DNA of 64,000 nt from Mayamaea pseudoterrestris (lineage: Eukaryota > Bacillariophyta > Bacillariophyceae > Sellaphorales > Sellaphoraceae). The position numbers and the translations under genes are program-made. The stretch is taken from assembly GCA_027923505.1 (NCBI GenBank), contig BROI01000026.1, positions 1 to 64,000 of the forward strand, given 5' to 3'. Below, in pieces: positions 1 to 12,200 of this stretch. Positions within the stretch are counted from its first letter, which is position 1; the number at the start of each line of letters is the position of its first letter. The notes below the pieces were generated by a model. It made no database searches. It was not told the origin of the DNA and saw only the letters and a list, made by a program, of their open reading frames with translations.

Positions 1-3000
1 GCTACAGGATCATCCACCTTGCCTGCTAAGCCATCCAATCTTTTTCCTATGATGTTGATTGACATATTGAGCCATAGCTATGGTGACTATCACCCCAATA
101 TTCACCAGCCTCGCTGCCATGGTGAGACTCAGCACATCCAATAACTTGTTGGATCTGCCAGCGGTGCACCTTGGCTGGTAAACAGACTGCCAGAATAACC
201 TGCAGACCCAAGAATATTGAAACCAAAGTACATATGATACAATTGGACCAATAGTCATCTCAATTGTGGGGTGGAACGCAGCATTGTGCCATGAGACTCC
301 GCACATTCAACAAGTTGTTGAATGTGCTAGCAGTGCACCATGCTTTGGCTACAGGATCATCCGCCTTGCCTGCTAAGCCATCCAACCCCTTCTTATGATG
401 TTGCTTGACATATTGAGCCATAGCTATGGTGACTATCACCCCAATATTCACCAGCCTGGCTGCCATGGTGAGACTCGGCACATCCAATAACTTGTTGGAT
501 CTGCCAGCAGTGCACCTCAACTGGTACACAGACTGCCAGAATAACCTGCAGACCCAAGAATATTGAAACCAAAGTACATATGATACAATTGGACCAATAG
601 TCATCTCAATTGTGGGGTGGAACGCAGCATTGTGCCATGAGACTCCGCACATTCAACAAGTTGTTGAATGTGCTAGCAGTGCACCATGCTTTGGCTACAG
701 GATCATCCGCCTTGCCTGCTAAGCCATCCAACCCCTTTCCTATGATGTTGGTTGACATATTGAGCCATAGCTAGGGTGACTATCACCCCAATATTCACCA
801 GCCTGGCTGCCATGGTGAGACTCGGCACATCCAATAACTTGTTGGATCTGCCAGCGGTGCACCTCGGCTGGTACACAGACTGCCAGAATGGCCTGCAGAC
901 CCAAGAATATCTAGCAGTGCACCATGCTTTGGCTACAGGATCATCCGCCTTGCCTGCTAAGCCATCCAACCCCTTCTTATGATGTTGCTTGACATATTGA
1001 GCCATAGCTATGGTGACTATCACCCCAATATTCACCAGCCTGGCTGCCATGGTGAGACTCGGCACATCCAATAACTTGTTGGATCTGCCAGCAGTGCACC
1101 TCAACTGGTACACAGACTGCCAGAATAACCTGCAGACCCAAGAATATTGAAACCAAAGTACATATGATACAATTGGACCAATAGTCATCTCAATTGTGGG
1201 GTGGAACGCAGCATTGTGCCATGAGACTCCGCACATTCAACAAGTTGTTGAATGTGCTAGCAGTGCACCATGCTTTGGCTACAGGATCATCCGCCTTGCC
1301 TGCTAAGCCATCCAACCCCTTTCCTATGATGTTGGTTGACATATTGAGCCATAGCTAGGGTGACTATCACCCCAATATTCACCAGCCTGGCTGCCATGGT
1401 GAGACTCGGCACATCCAATAACTTGTTGGATCTGCCAGCGGTGCACCTCGGCTGGTACACAGACTGCCAGAATGGCCTGCAGACCCAAGAATATTGAAAC
1501 CAAAGTACATATGATACAATTGGACCAATAGTCATCTCAATTGTGGGGTGGAACGCAGCATTGTGCCATGAGACTCCGCACATTCAACAAGTTGTTGAAT
1601 GTGCTAGCAGTGCACCATGCTTTGGCTACAGGATCATCCGCCTTGCCTGCTAAGCCATCCAACCCCTTTCCTATGATGTTGATTGACATTTTGAGCCATA
1701 GCTAGGGTGACTATCACCCCAATATTCACCAGCCTGGCTGCCATGGTGAGACTCGGCACATCCAATAACTTGTTGGATCTGCCAGCAGTGCCCTCGGCTG
1801 GTACACAGACCACCAGAATGGCCTGCAGACCCAAGAATATTGAAACCAAAGTACATATGATACAATTGGACCATTAGTCATTTCAATTGTGGGGTGGAAC
1901 GCAGCATTGTGCCATGAGACTCCGCACATTCAACAAGTTGTTGAATGTGCTAGCAGTGCACCATGCTTTGGCTACAGGATCATCCGCCTTGCCTGCTAAG
2001 CCAACCAGTCTGTTTCCTTTGATGTTGGTTGACATGTTGAGCCAATGCTGGGGTGACTTAACCAGCCTGGCTGCCATGGTGAGACTCGACACATCCAATA
2101 ACTTGTTGGATCTGCCAGTGGTGCACCTCAGCTGGTACACAGACTGCCAGAATGGCCTGCAGACCCAAGAATATTGAAACCAAAGTACATATGATACAAT
2201 TGGACCAATAGTCATCTCAATTGTGGGGTGGAACGCAGCATTGTGCCATGAGACTCCGCACATTCAACAAGTTGTTGAATGTGCTAGCAGTGCACCATGC
2301 TTTGGCTACAGGATCATCCGCTTTGCCTGCTAAGCCATCCAACCTCTTTCCTATGATGTTGCTTGACATTTTGAGCCATAGCTAGGGTGACTATCACCCC
2401 AATATTCACCAGCCTGGCTGCCATGGTGAGACTTGGCACATCCAATAACTTGTTGGATCTGCCAGCGGTGCACCTCAGCTGGTACACAGACTGCCAGAAT
2501 GGCCTGCAGACCCAAGAATATTGAAACCAAAGTACATATGATACAATTGGACCAATAGTCATCTCAATTGTGGGGTGGAACGCAGCATTGTGCCATGAGA
2601 CTCCGCACATTCAACAAGTTGTTGAATGTGCTAGCAGTGCACCATGCTTTGGCTACAGGATCATCCGCCTTGCCTGCTAAGCCATCCAACCCCTTTCCTA
2701 TGATGTTGGTTGAACCAGCCTGGCTGCCATGGTGAGACTCGACACATCCAATAACTTGTTGGATCTGCCAGTGGTGCACCTCAGCTGGTACACAGACTGC
2801 CAGAATGGCCTGCAGACCCAAGAATATTGAAACCAAAGTACATATGATACAATTGGACCAATAGTCATCTCAATTGTGGGGTGGAACGCAGCATTGTGCC
2901 ATGAGACTCCGCACATTCAACAAGTTGTTGAATGTGCTAGCAGTGCACCATGCTTTGGCTACAGGATCATCCGCTTTGCCTGCTAAGCCATCCAACCTCT

Positions 3001-6000
3001 TTCCTATGATGTTGCTTGACATTTTGAGCCATAGCTAGGGTGACTATCACCCCAATATTCACCAGCCTGGCTGCCATGGTGAGACTTGGCACATCCAATA
3101 ACTTGTTGGATCTGCCAGCGGTGCACCTCAGCTGGTACACAGACTGCCAGAATGGCCTGCAGACCCAAGAATATTGAAACCAAAGTACATATGATACAAT
3201 TGGACCAATAGTCATCTCAATTGTGGGGTGGAACGCAGCATTGTGCCATGAGACTCCGCACATTCAACAAGTTGTTGAATGTGCTAGCAGTGCACCATGC
3301 TTTGGCTACAGGATCATCCGCCTTGCCTGCTAAGCCATCCAACCCCTTTCCTATGATGTTGGTTGACATCTTGAGCCAATGCTGGGCTGACTATCACCCC
3401 AACATCCAAAAGCCTGGCTACCATGGTGAGACTCGGCACATTAAATAACTTGTTGGATCTGCCAGTAGTGCACCTCAACTGGTACACAGACCGCCAGAAT
3501 GGCCTGCAGACCCAAGAATATTGAAACCAAAGTACATATGATACAATTGGACCAATAGTCATCTCAATTGTGGGGTGGAACGCAGCATTGTGCCATGTGA
3601 CTCCGCACATTCAACAAGTTGTTGAATGTGCTAGCAGTGCATCATGCTTTGGCTACAGGATCATCCGCCTTGCCTGCTAAGCCATCCATCCCCTTTCCTT
3701 TGATGTTAATTGACATTTTGAGCCAATGCTGGGGTGACTATCACCCCAATATTCACCAGCCTGGCTGCCATGGTGAGACTCGGCTATTCCAATAATTTGT
3801 TGGATCTGCCAGTGGTGCACCTCGGCTGGTACACAGACGGCCAAAATGGCCTGCAGACCCAAGAATATTGAAACCAAAGTACATATGATACAATTGGACC
3901 AATAGTCATCTCAATTGTGGTGTGGAACGCAGCATTGTGCCATGAGACTCCGCACATTCAACAAGTTGTTGAATGTGCTAGCAGTGCACCATGCTTTGGC
4001 TACAGGATCATCCGCCTTGCCTGCTAAGCCATCCAACCCCTTTCCTATGATGTTGGTTGACATTTTGAGCCAATGCTGGGGTGACTATCACCCCAATATT
4101 CACCAGCCTGGCTGCCATGGTGAGACTCGGCACATCCAATAACTTGTTGGATCTGCCAGCGGTGCACCTCAGCTGGTACACAGACTGCCAGAATGGCCTG
4201 CAGACCCAAGAATATTGAAACCAAAGTACATATGATACAATTGGACCAATAGTCATCTCAATTGTGGTGTGGAACGCAGCATTGTGCCATGAGACTCCGC
4301 ACATTCAACAAGTTGTTGAATGTGCTAGCAGTGCACCATGCTTTGGCTACAGGATCATCCGCCTTGCCTGCTAAGCCATCCAACCCCTTTCCTATGATGT
4401 TGGTTGACATATTGAGCCATAGCTATGGTGACTATCACCCCAATATTCACCAGCCTGGCTGCCATGGTGAGACTCGGCACATCCAATAACTTGTTGGATC
4501 TGCCAGCGGTGCACCTCGGCTGGTACACAGACCGCCAGAATGGCCTGCAGACCCAAGAATATTGAAACCAAAGTACATATGATACAATTGGACCAATAGT
4601 CATCTCAATTGTGGGGTGGAACGCAGCATTGTGCCATGAGACTCCGCACATTCAACAAGTTGTTGAATGTGCTAGCAGTGCACCATGCTTTGGCTACAGG
4701 ATCATCCGCCTTGCCTGCTAAGCCATCGAGCCTGTTTCCTGTGATGTTAATTGACAATTTGAGCTAAGGCTAGGGTGACTATCACCCCAACATTTACCAG
4801 CCTGGCTGCCATGGTGAGACTCAGCACATCCAATAACTTGTTGACTGCCACACCCAAATCACCAAACCAAAGACAATGATACAATTGGACCAATAGCATG
4901 GTGACTATCACCCCAACAATTATATGGCTACAATACCGCCTTGCCTGCAAGCCTTCCTATGATGTTGTTTGACATATTGAGCCATAGCTAGGGTGACTAT
5001 CACCCCAATATTCACCAGCCTGGCTGCCATGGTGAGACTCGGCACATCCAATAACTTGTTGGATCTGCCAGCGGTGCACCTTGGCTGGTACACAGACTGC
5101 CAGAATGGCCTGCAGACCCAAGAATATTAAAACCAAAATACATATGATACAATTGGACCAATAGTCATCTCAATTGTGGGGTGGAACGCAGCATTGTGCC
5201 ATGAGACTCCGCACATTCAACAAGTTGTTGAATGTGCTAGCAGTGCATCATGCTTTGGCTACAGGATCATCCGCCTTGCCTGCTAAGCCATCCAGCCTGT
5301 TTCCTTTGATGTTAATTGACATTGGATCTGCCAGCGGTGCACCTTGGCTGGTACACAGACTGCCAGAATGGCCTGCAGACCCAAGAATATTAAAACCAAA
5401 ATACATATGATACAATTGGACCAATAGTCATCTCAATTGTGGGGTGGAACGCAGCATTGTGCCATGAGACTCCGCACATTCAACAAGTTGTTGAATGTGC
5501 TAGCAGTGCATCATGCTTTGGCTACAGGATCATCCGCCTTGCCTGCTAAGCCATCCAGCCTGTTTCCTTTGATGTTAATTGACATTTTGAGCCATAGCTA
5601 GGGTGACTATCACCCCAATATTCACCAGCCTGGCTGCCATGGTGAGACTCGGCACATCCAATAACTTGTTGGATCTGCCAGTGGTGCACCTAGGCTGGTA
5701 CACAGACCACCAGAATGGCCTGCAGACCCAAGAATATTGAAACCAAAGTACATATGATACAATTGGACCAATAGTCTTGTCAATTGTGGTGTGGAACGCA
5801 GCATTGTGCCATGTGACTCCGCACATTCAACAAGTTGTTGAATGTGCTAGCAGTGCATCATGCTTTGGCTACAGGATCATCCGCCTTGCCTGCAAAGCCA
5901 TCTAACCTGTTTCCTATGATGTTGGTTGACATTTTGAGCCAATGCTGGGGTGACTATCACCCCATTATCCACCAGCCTGTCTGCCATGGTGAGACTCGGC

Positions 6001-8857
6001 AGATCCAATAACTTGGTGGATCTGCCAGCAGTGCACCTCAGCTGGTATACAGACTGCCAGAATGGCCTGCAGACCCAAGAATATTGAAACCAAAGTACAT
6101 ATGATACAATTGGACCAATAGTCATCTCAATTGTGGTGTGGAACGCAGCATTGTGCCATGAGACTCCGCACATTCAACAAGTTGTTGAATGTGCTAGCAG
6201 TGCATCATGCTTTGGCTACAGGATCATCCGCCTTGCCTGCTAAGCCATCCAACCCCTTTCCTATGATGTTGGTTGACATTTTGAGCCAATGCTGGGGTGA
6301 CTATCACCCCAATATTCACCAGCCTGGCTGCCATGGTGAGACTCGGCACATCCAATAACTTGTTGGATCTGCCAGCAGTGCACCTCAGCTGGTACACAGA
6401 CTGCCAGAATGGCCTGCAGACCCAAGAATATTGTAACCAAAGTACATATGATACAATTGGACCAATAGTCATCTCAATTGTGGTGTGGAACGCAGCATTG
6501 TGCCATGAGACTCCGCACATTCAACAAGTTGTTGAATGTGCTAGCAGTGCACCATGCTTTGGCTACAGGATCATCCGCCTTGCCTGCTAAGCCATCCAGC
6601 CTGTTTCCTTTGATGTTGGTTGACATTTGGAGCCAAGGCAGGGGTGACTATCACCCCATAATCCACCAGCCTGGCTGCCATGGTGAGACTCGGCACATCC
6701 AATAACTTGTTGGATCTGCCAGCGGTGCACATCGGCTGGCACACAGACCACCAGAATGGCCTGCAGACCCAAGAATATTGAAACCAAAGTACATATGATA
6801 CAATTGGACCAATAGTCATGTCAATTCTGGTGTGGATCGCAGCATTGTGCCATGAGACTCCGCACATTCAACAAGTTGTTGAATGTGCTAGCAGTGCACC
6901 ATGCTTTGGCTACAGGATCATCCGCCTTGCCTGCTAAGCCATCCAACCCCTTTCCTATGATGTTGGTTGACATATTGAGCCATAGCTAGGGTGACTATCA
7001 CCCCAATATTCACCAGCCTGGCTGCCATGGTGAGACTCGGCACATCCAATAACTTGTTGGATCTGCCAGCGGTGCACCTCGGCTGGTACACAGACCGCCA
7101 GAATGGCCTGCAGACCCAAGAATATTGAAACCAAAGTACATATGATACAATTGGACCAATAGTCATGTCAATTGTGGTGTGGAACATTGCATTGTGCCAT
7201 GAGACTCCACACATTCAACAAGTTGTTGAATGTGCTAGCAGTGCATCATGCTTTGGCTACAGGATCATCCGCCTTGCCTGCTAAGCAATCCAGCCTGTTT
7301 CCTATGATGTTGGTTGACATATTGAGCCATAGCTAGGGTGACTATCACCCCAATATTCACCAGCCTGGCTGCCATGGTGAGACTCGGCACATCCAATAAC
7401 TTGTTGGATCTGCCAGCGGTGCACCTCGGCTGGTACACAGACTGCCAGAATGGCCTGCAGACCCAAGAATATTGAAACCAAAGTACATATGATACATTTG
7501 GACCAATAGTCATCTCAATTGTGGGGCGGAACATTGCATTGTGCCATGAGACTCCGCACATTCAACAAGTTGTTGAATGTGCTAGCAGTGCACCATGCTT
7601 TGGCTACAGGATCATCCGCCTTGCCTGCTAAGCCATCCAACCCCTTTCCTATGATGTTGGTTGACATATTGAGCCATAGCTAGGGTGACTATCACCCCAA
7701 TATTCACCAGCCTGGCTGCCATGGTGAGACTCGGCACATCCAATAACTTGTTGGATCTGCCAGCGGTGCACCTCAGCTGGTACACAGACTGCCAGAATGG
7801 CCTGCAGACCCAAGAATATTGAAACCAAAGTACATATGATACAATTGGACCAATAGTCATCTCAATTGTGGGGCGGAACATTGCATTGTGCCATGAGACT
7901 CCACATGTTCAACAAGTTGTTGAATGTGCTAGCAGTGCACCATGCTTTGGCTACAGGATCATCCGCCTTGCCTGCTAAGCCATCCAGCCTGTTTGCTTTG
8001 ATGTTGGTTGACATTTTGATCCAAAGTTGGGGTGACTATCACCCCAATATCCAAAAGCCTGTCTGCCATGGTGAGACTCAGCACATCCAATAACTTGTTG
8101 GATCTGCCAGCAGTGCACCTCAACTGGTACACAGACTGCCAGAATAACCTGCAGACCCAAGAATATTGAAACCAAAGTACATTTGATACAATTGGACCAA
8201 TAGTCATCTCAATTGTGGGGTGGAACATTGCCGACTCGCACATTCAACAATTGGATCACCATTGGAATGTGCTAGCTATGCACCATGCTTTGGCTACAGG
8301 ATCATCCGCCTTGCCTGCTAAGCCATCCAACCCCTTCTTATGATGTTGCTTGACATATTGAGCCAAAGTTGGGGGGACTATCAGACCAATATCCAAAAGC
8401 CTGTCTGCCATGGTGAGACTCGGCACATCCAATAACTTGTTGGATCTGCCAGTGGTGCACCTAGGCTGGTACACAGACCACCAGAATGGCCTGCAGACCC
8501 AAGAATATTGAAACCAAAATACATGATACAATTGGACCAATAGTCTTGTCAATTCTGGTGTGGAACGCAGCATTGTGCCATGAGACTCCGCACATTCAAC
8601 AAGTTGTTGAATGTGCTAGCAGTGCATCATGCTTTGGCTACAGGATCATCCGCCTTGCCTGCTAAGCAATCCAGCCTGTTTCCTTCGATGTTGGTTAACA
8701 TTTTGAGCCAATGCTGGGGTGACTATCACCCCAATAAAATCCAGCCTGGCTGCCATGGTGAGACTCGGCAGAACCAATAACTTGTTGGATCTGCCAGCGG
8801 TGCACCTCGGCTGGTATTTATACACAGACTGTCAGAATGGCCTGCAGTCCCAAAATA
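1..8857. repeat. 347-bp satellite array (about 25 copies, open at left edge)
   Basis: Near-identical monomers recur every 347 bp, for example the successive units around 5877, 6224, 6571, 6918 and 7265. Some are truncated (junctions near 910, 2055, 2713, 5322) and one is scrambled at 4840-4975. Each monomer has three inverted repeats: a 27-nt perfect palindrome (13-bp arms GCACATTCAACAA around a central G, e.g. 301-327), a GGGTGA-CTA-TCACCC element, and an imperfect palindrome ATCCAATAACTTGTTGGAT. A higher-order duplication of about 653 bp (one full plus one truncated monomer) is visible between 2050 and 3300. The minus strand of most full monomers is open for 98 codons, but 347 is not a multiple of 3 and I treat this as incidental. 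Confidence 0.97.
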
Positions 8858-9289
8858 TAAAAAACGTTATAGGCTGCAGTATATAATATAATATGTTGAT
8901 CATCTCACGCAAGCATTATTATTTTCCTTGCCGGCTGTCTTTCCTTTTAGAAACCGCTACGACATGTTAATCGCGCCAGCCGACGTTGGCTGACATCACT
9001 CAACCAAAACGCAACGACGGCTCGGGATGCAGGCTGCTCGACTCACTTTCGTTTCACTTTGATCAACCATATATCACAGAAACAGCAGCAGCAGCCAATA
9101 AAGCAAGAAGTGTCAACGTCTTGACCCTTGACGTGAGAATTGGCCTCGAATCGCGTAATTTTTCGCTTGTCAATCGGCCAGCGACTGCACACAAGGGCTT
9201 GGCTGTTTTCGCCTTGTCACGGACAACGACAAGCCGCACCTTGAAAGCTAATTTACTTGCAAAATTATAATCGTGACGATTGCCATAAC
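8858..9289. promoter_or_regulatory. satellite edge and 5' flank of the WSP-repeat gene
   Basis: Unique sequence between the satellite and the gene at 9290. It begins with an AT-rich stretch (8868-8905) directly after the last degenerate monomer. A TGACGT site lies at 9129-9134, about 160 bp upstream of the chosen ATG. It matches the CCRE1-type element known from CO2/cAMP-regulated Phaeodactylum promoters. A single hexamer is weak evidence. Confidence 0.4.
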
Positions 9290-12200
9290 ATGAAAGTGTC
9301 TCTTGCTATACTGTTTACGCTGGTGACTGCCTCCTCGGTTGGTTTCAGCAGCAGCAGTCGTCGTCCACTTCAGCAACGACGGAACGACAACCAGAAACCA
9401 TTCTGGAATACACCAATCACAGACTCATCAATATCAGCAAGAATACCAAAGTCAGCATTATATATTGGCATGAGTTATCTTGAGACACTCAAGACGAATG
9501 AAGAAGGCGACAGCAATCAACGCTCCAGCAACAACGACCGCTACAAGGCGCCAAGCGTCGACGTTGGTTCCTCCAACGACTACTTGAGCGCACTGGCAGC
9601 TTCGCAAAAGAGTGCATCATCGTCCAAGCCAAAGACAGTTTCCTCCGGATCACCTGCTGGCGACTACCTTGGTGCCATGTCGTCGCCGAAGACGAATGGG
9701 AGCAATAACGATGGAGGCAGCGGCAGTGGCAGCAAGTTACAGCGCGTGCTTAGTTTCATTGGCAAGACGGGCATTGCGAGCACGGAATCAAATGAAACAC
9801 CAAAGTCGTCGCCTGCCGCGAGGGACGACTACTTTCGATCCATGTCGTCGTCGTCGCAGCAATCAACAACGGCAAGCGAGTCGTCGTCCAACGAGTCTGC
9901 TTCCGCCAACAAAAGGCAGCAGCAGCAACGATCCGATGACCCAGGCAAGTTTAAACGAGTGCTTGGCTATCTTGGCAACAAGATGAAGGCTGCCTATGAC
10001 TATTCCAGTGACGAAGAAGCCGGTGAAAAGGACATGAATGGACTATCGGCAACCTTTCCTTCGACTCGCTCGAGCAGGTCATCCGCGTTGGAACCAAGCA
10101 ACGACAAGACTGACTCGAATTCGCGGTTGTCCTCGTCGGTGCTAACATCACCTTCGACTGACTATGTCACTGCCATGTCGGGGGGATCTTCTTCGGCGGC
10201 AGGGTCCGAAGCAAAACCAGCGCCAGCCGCAGCATCCTACTCTGGCTTTCCCGGTGCGGCTTGGAGCCCTGGTGGAGGTGGTGGTGGCGGCGGCGGTAGC
10301 AATGATGCCAGCAATTCACACTCGTCAAAAAGCAGCGACAACAAGTCAACGGAACCAAAGGCATCATCGTCATACTCTGGCTTTCCTGGTGCGGCCTGGA
10401 GTCCTGGCGCATCAACAACCTCCAATTCAGTATCGTCATCGAGCAGCAGCAGCAAGTCAACTTCGTCAACGGCACCAAAAAAGTCGTCCTACTCTGGCTT
10501 TCCGGGTGCAGCCTGGAATCCTGGTGCAAGTGGCGGCGATGAAACTTCGAGTGAGCAAGCTTCGTCGGGTAGCCAAGGTTACGAGTCAACGTCGTCAGCA
10601 GCAAATGAACCAAAGAAGGCTTCCTACTCTGGCTTTCCAGGATCGGCGTGGAACCCAGGAAGTGGTGGAGATTCATCTGGCTCCAATGGCGTTAACAGCA
10701 ACGGTACGCCCTCCTCGTCGTCAACGAAAGAAGCGGAAAAGGCATCTTATTCTGGCTTTCCAGGATCGGCGTGGAGTCCTGGCGGCGGTGGTGATGCATC
10801 TCATTCTGGGACATCATCGTCCAAAAGTGATAGCAAATACGGTTTAACATTGTCACCGTCAACTGATTCGAAGAAAAATTCATATTCTGGGTTCCCCGGT
10901 GCGGCTTGGAGCCCCAATACCGCCGGTAATGTACCGAGTTCCGCGGACACGTACAAACCGCCAGTCGACCGCAGCAGCTACAATGCAGGGTCGTCCTCAG
11001 CAAGCCACCCGGCTAAGGCATCCTATTCGAAGCCAGGATCCGACTGGAGCCAGAACCAACCAAGCTCCTTTGCACCATCAATGGAGGACAGCCGCAGTAG
11101 CTACAGCTCTACAACCATGCCTTTAAACGATATAAAGCAAACAGCATCGTATTCTGGATTGCCTGGCTCGGATTGGGCGCCGGATGCATCGAACTCTGAG
11201 GCTTCAACAGTTGACAACAGCCGCAATAGCTATAGCACTGCACCCAAATCTACGTCGTCCTACTCTGGATTCCCCGGCTCGGCTTGGAGTCCAGGTTCCT
11301 CAACCTCGTCAACTCCTGCGGTAGACAACAGCCGCAGCGGCTACAGTGCTGAATCCACACAATCACGCGATATAAAAGACACATCATACTCTGGATTTCC
11401 TGGCTCGACTTGGAGCCCAGGTGATTTAGGCTCGTCGAGCACAACAGATCAAGTTTCGGCGAAAGGCAGTTACAATTCAGCAGCAAAGTCATCGGCCAAT
11501 CAATCAAAGTCAGCCTCTTATTCCGGATTTCCTGGCTCAACTTGGAGTCCTGGTAGCAGTTCATCTAGCTCAAATCAAGAATCAGTGCATGACGAAAGCA
11601 AGGAAAAGTTGTCACCGCCATCACAGGCGTCGTATTCGGGTTTTCCTGGCGCCGCTTGGAGTTTTGGCGGTACTATTAATGCAGGTAGTCAAGACGTGCC
11701 GAGCAACAAAATTGGTCAAGAAGGATCATCTACATACTCTGGATTCCCTGGATCTTCTTGGTCTCCTGCTCACGGCAACGGCAGTTCGGGTTCCACACAG
11801 CAATCTTCTGGATCAAAAAAAGCTGCACTGTCGCAACCATCGAAGCCGTCGTATTCTGGCTTTCCTGGGGCTGCTTGGAGTTCTGGGAATGCGTCAAATT
11901 CTAGGAATGACGGTCGCGAACGTCGGAACGATGTTGTTGATCAGTCTTCCGCTCGTATTCCATCGTGGGTTTCAAATGATCGCCAACCCCTGGAGAAAGA
12001 CAGAACAAATCAGAACTTATCAAGTCTTGATACGCAGGGACCGGTATGGAACGCATCTCCGAAAAGTGTACCAAGCCATGGCAAGTTGGCGCATTCTCTA
12101 AACGTTCCAGACACGAAACACTACTTTTCGGGTTTTCTTGAAGAATTATCTGGTGAAGACTCGTCAAGTGAATATGACCAACGAGAAAAGCTGCCATCTG

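Noticed and set aside
10-8780. Dozens of 60-177 codon frames in the 347-bp array as genes
   Set aside because: They repeat with the monomer, change phase from unit to unit, occur on both strands and show no domain. Explained by the satellite.
10167-10676. Frames inside the WSP-repeat gene on either strand
   Set aside because: Shadows of the repetitive coding sequence.
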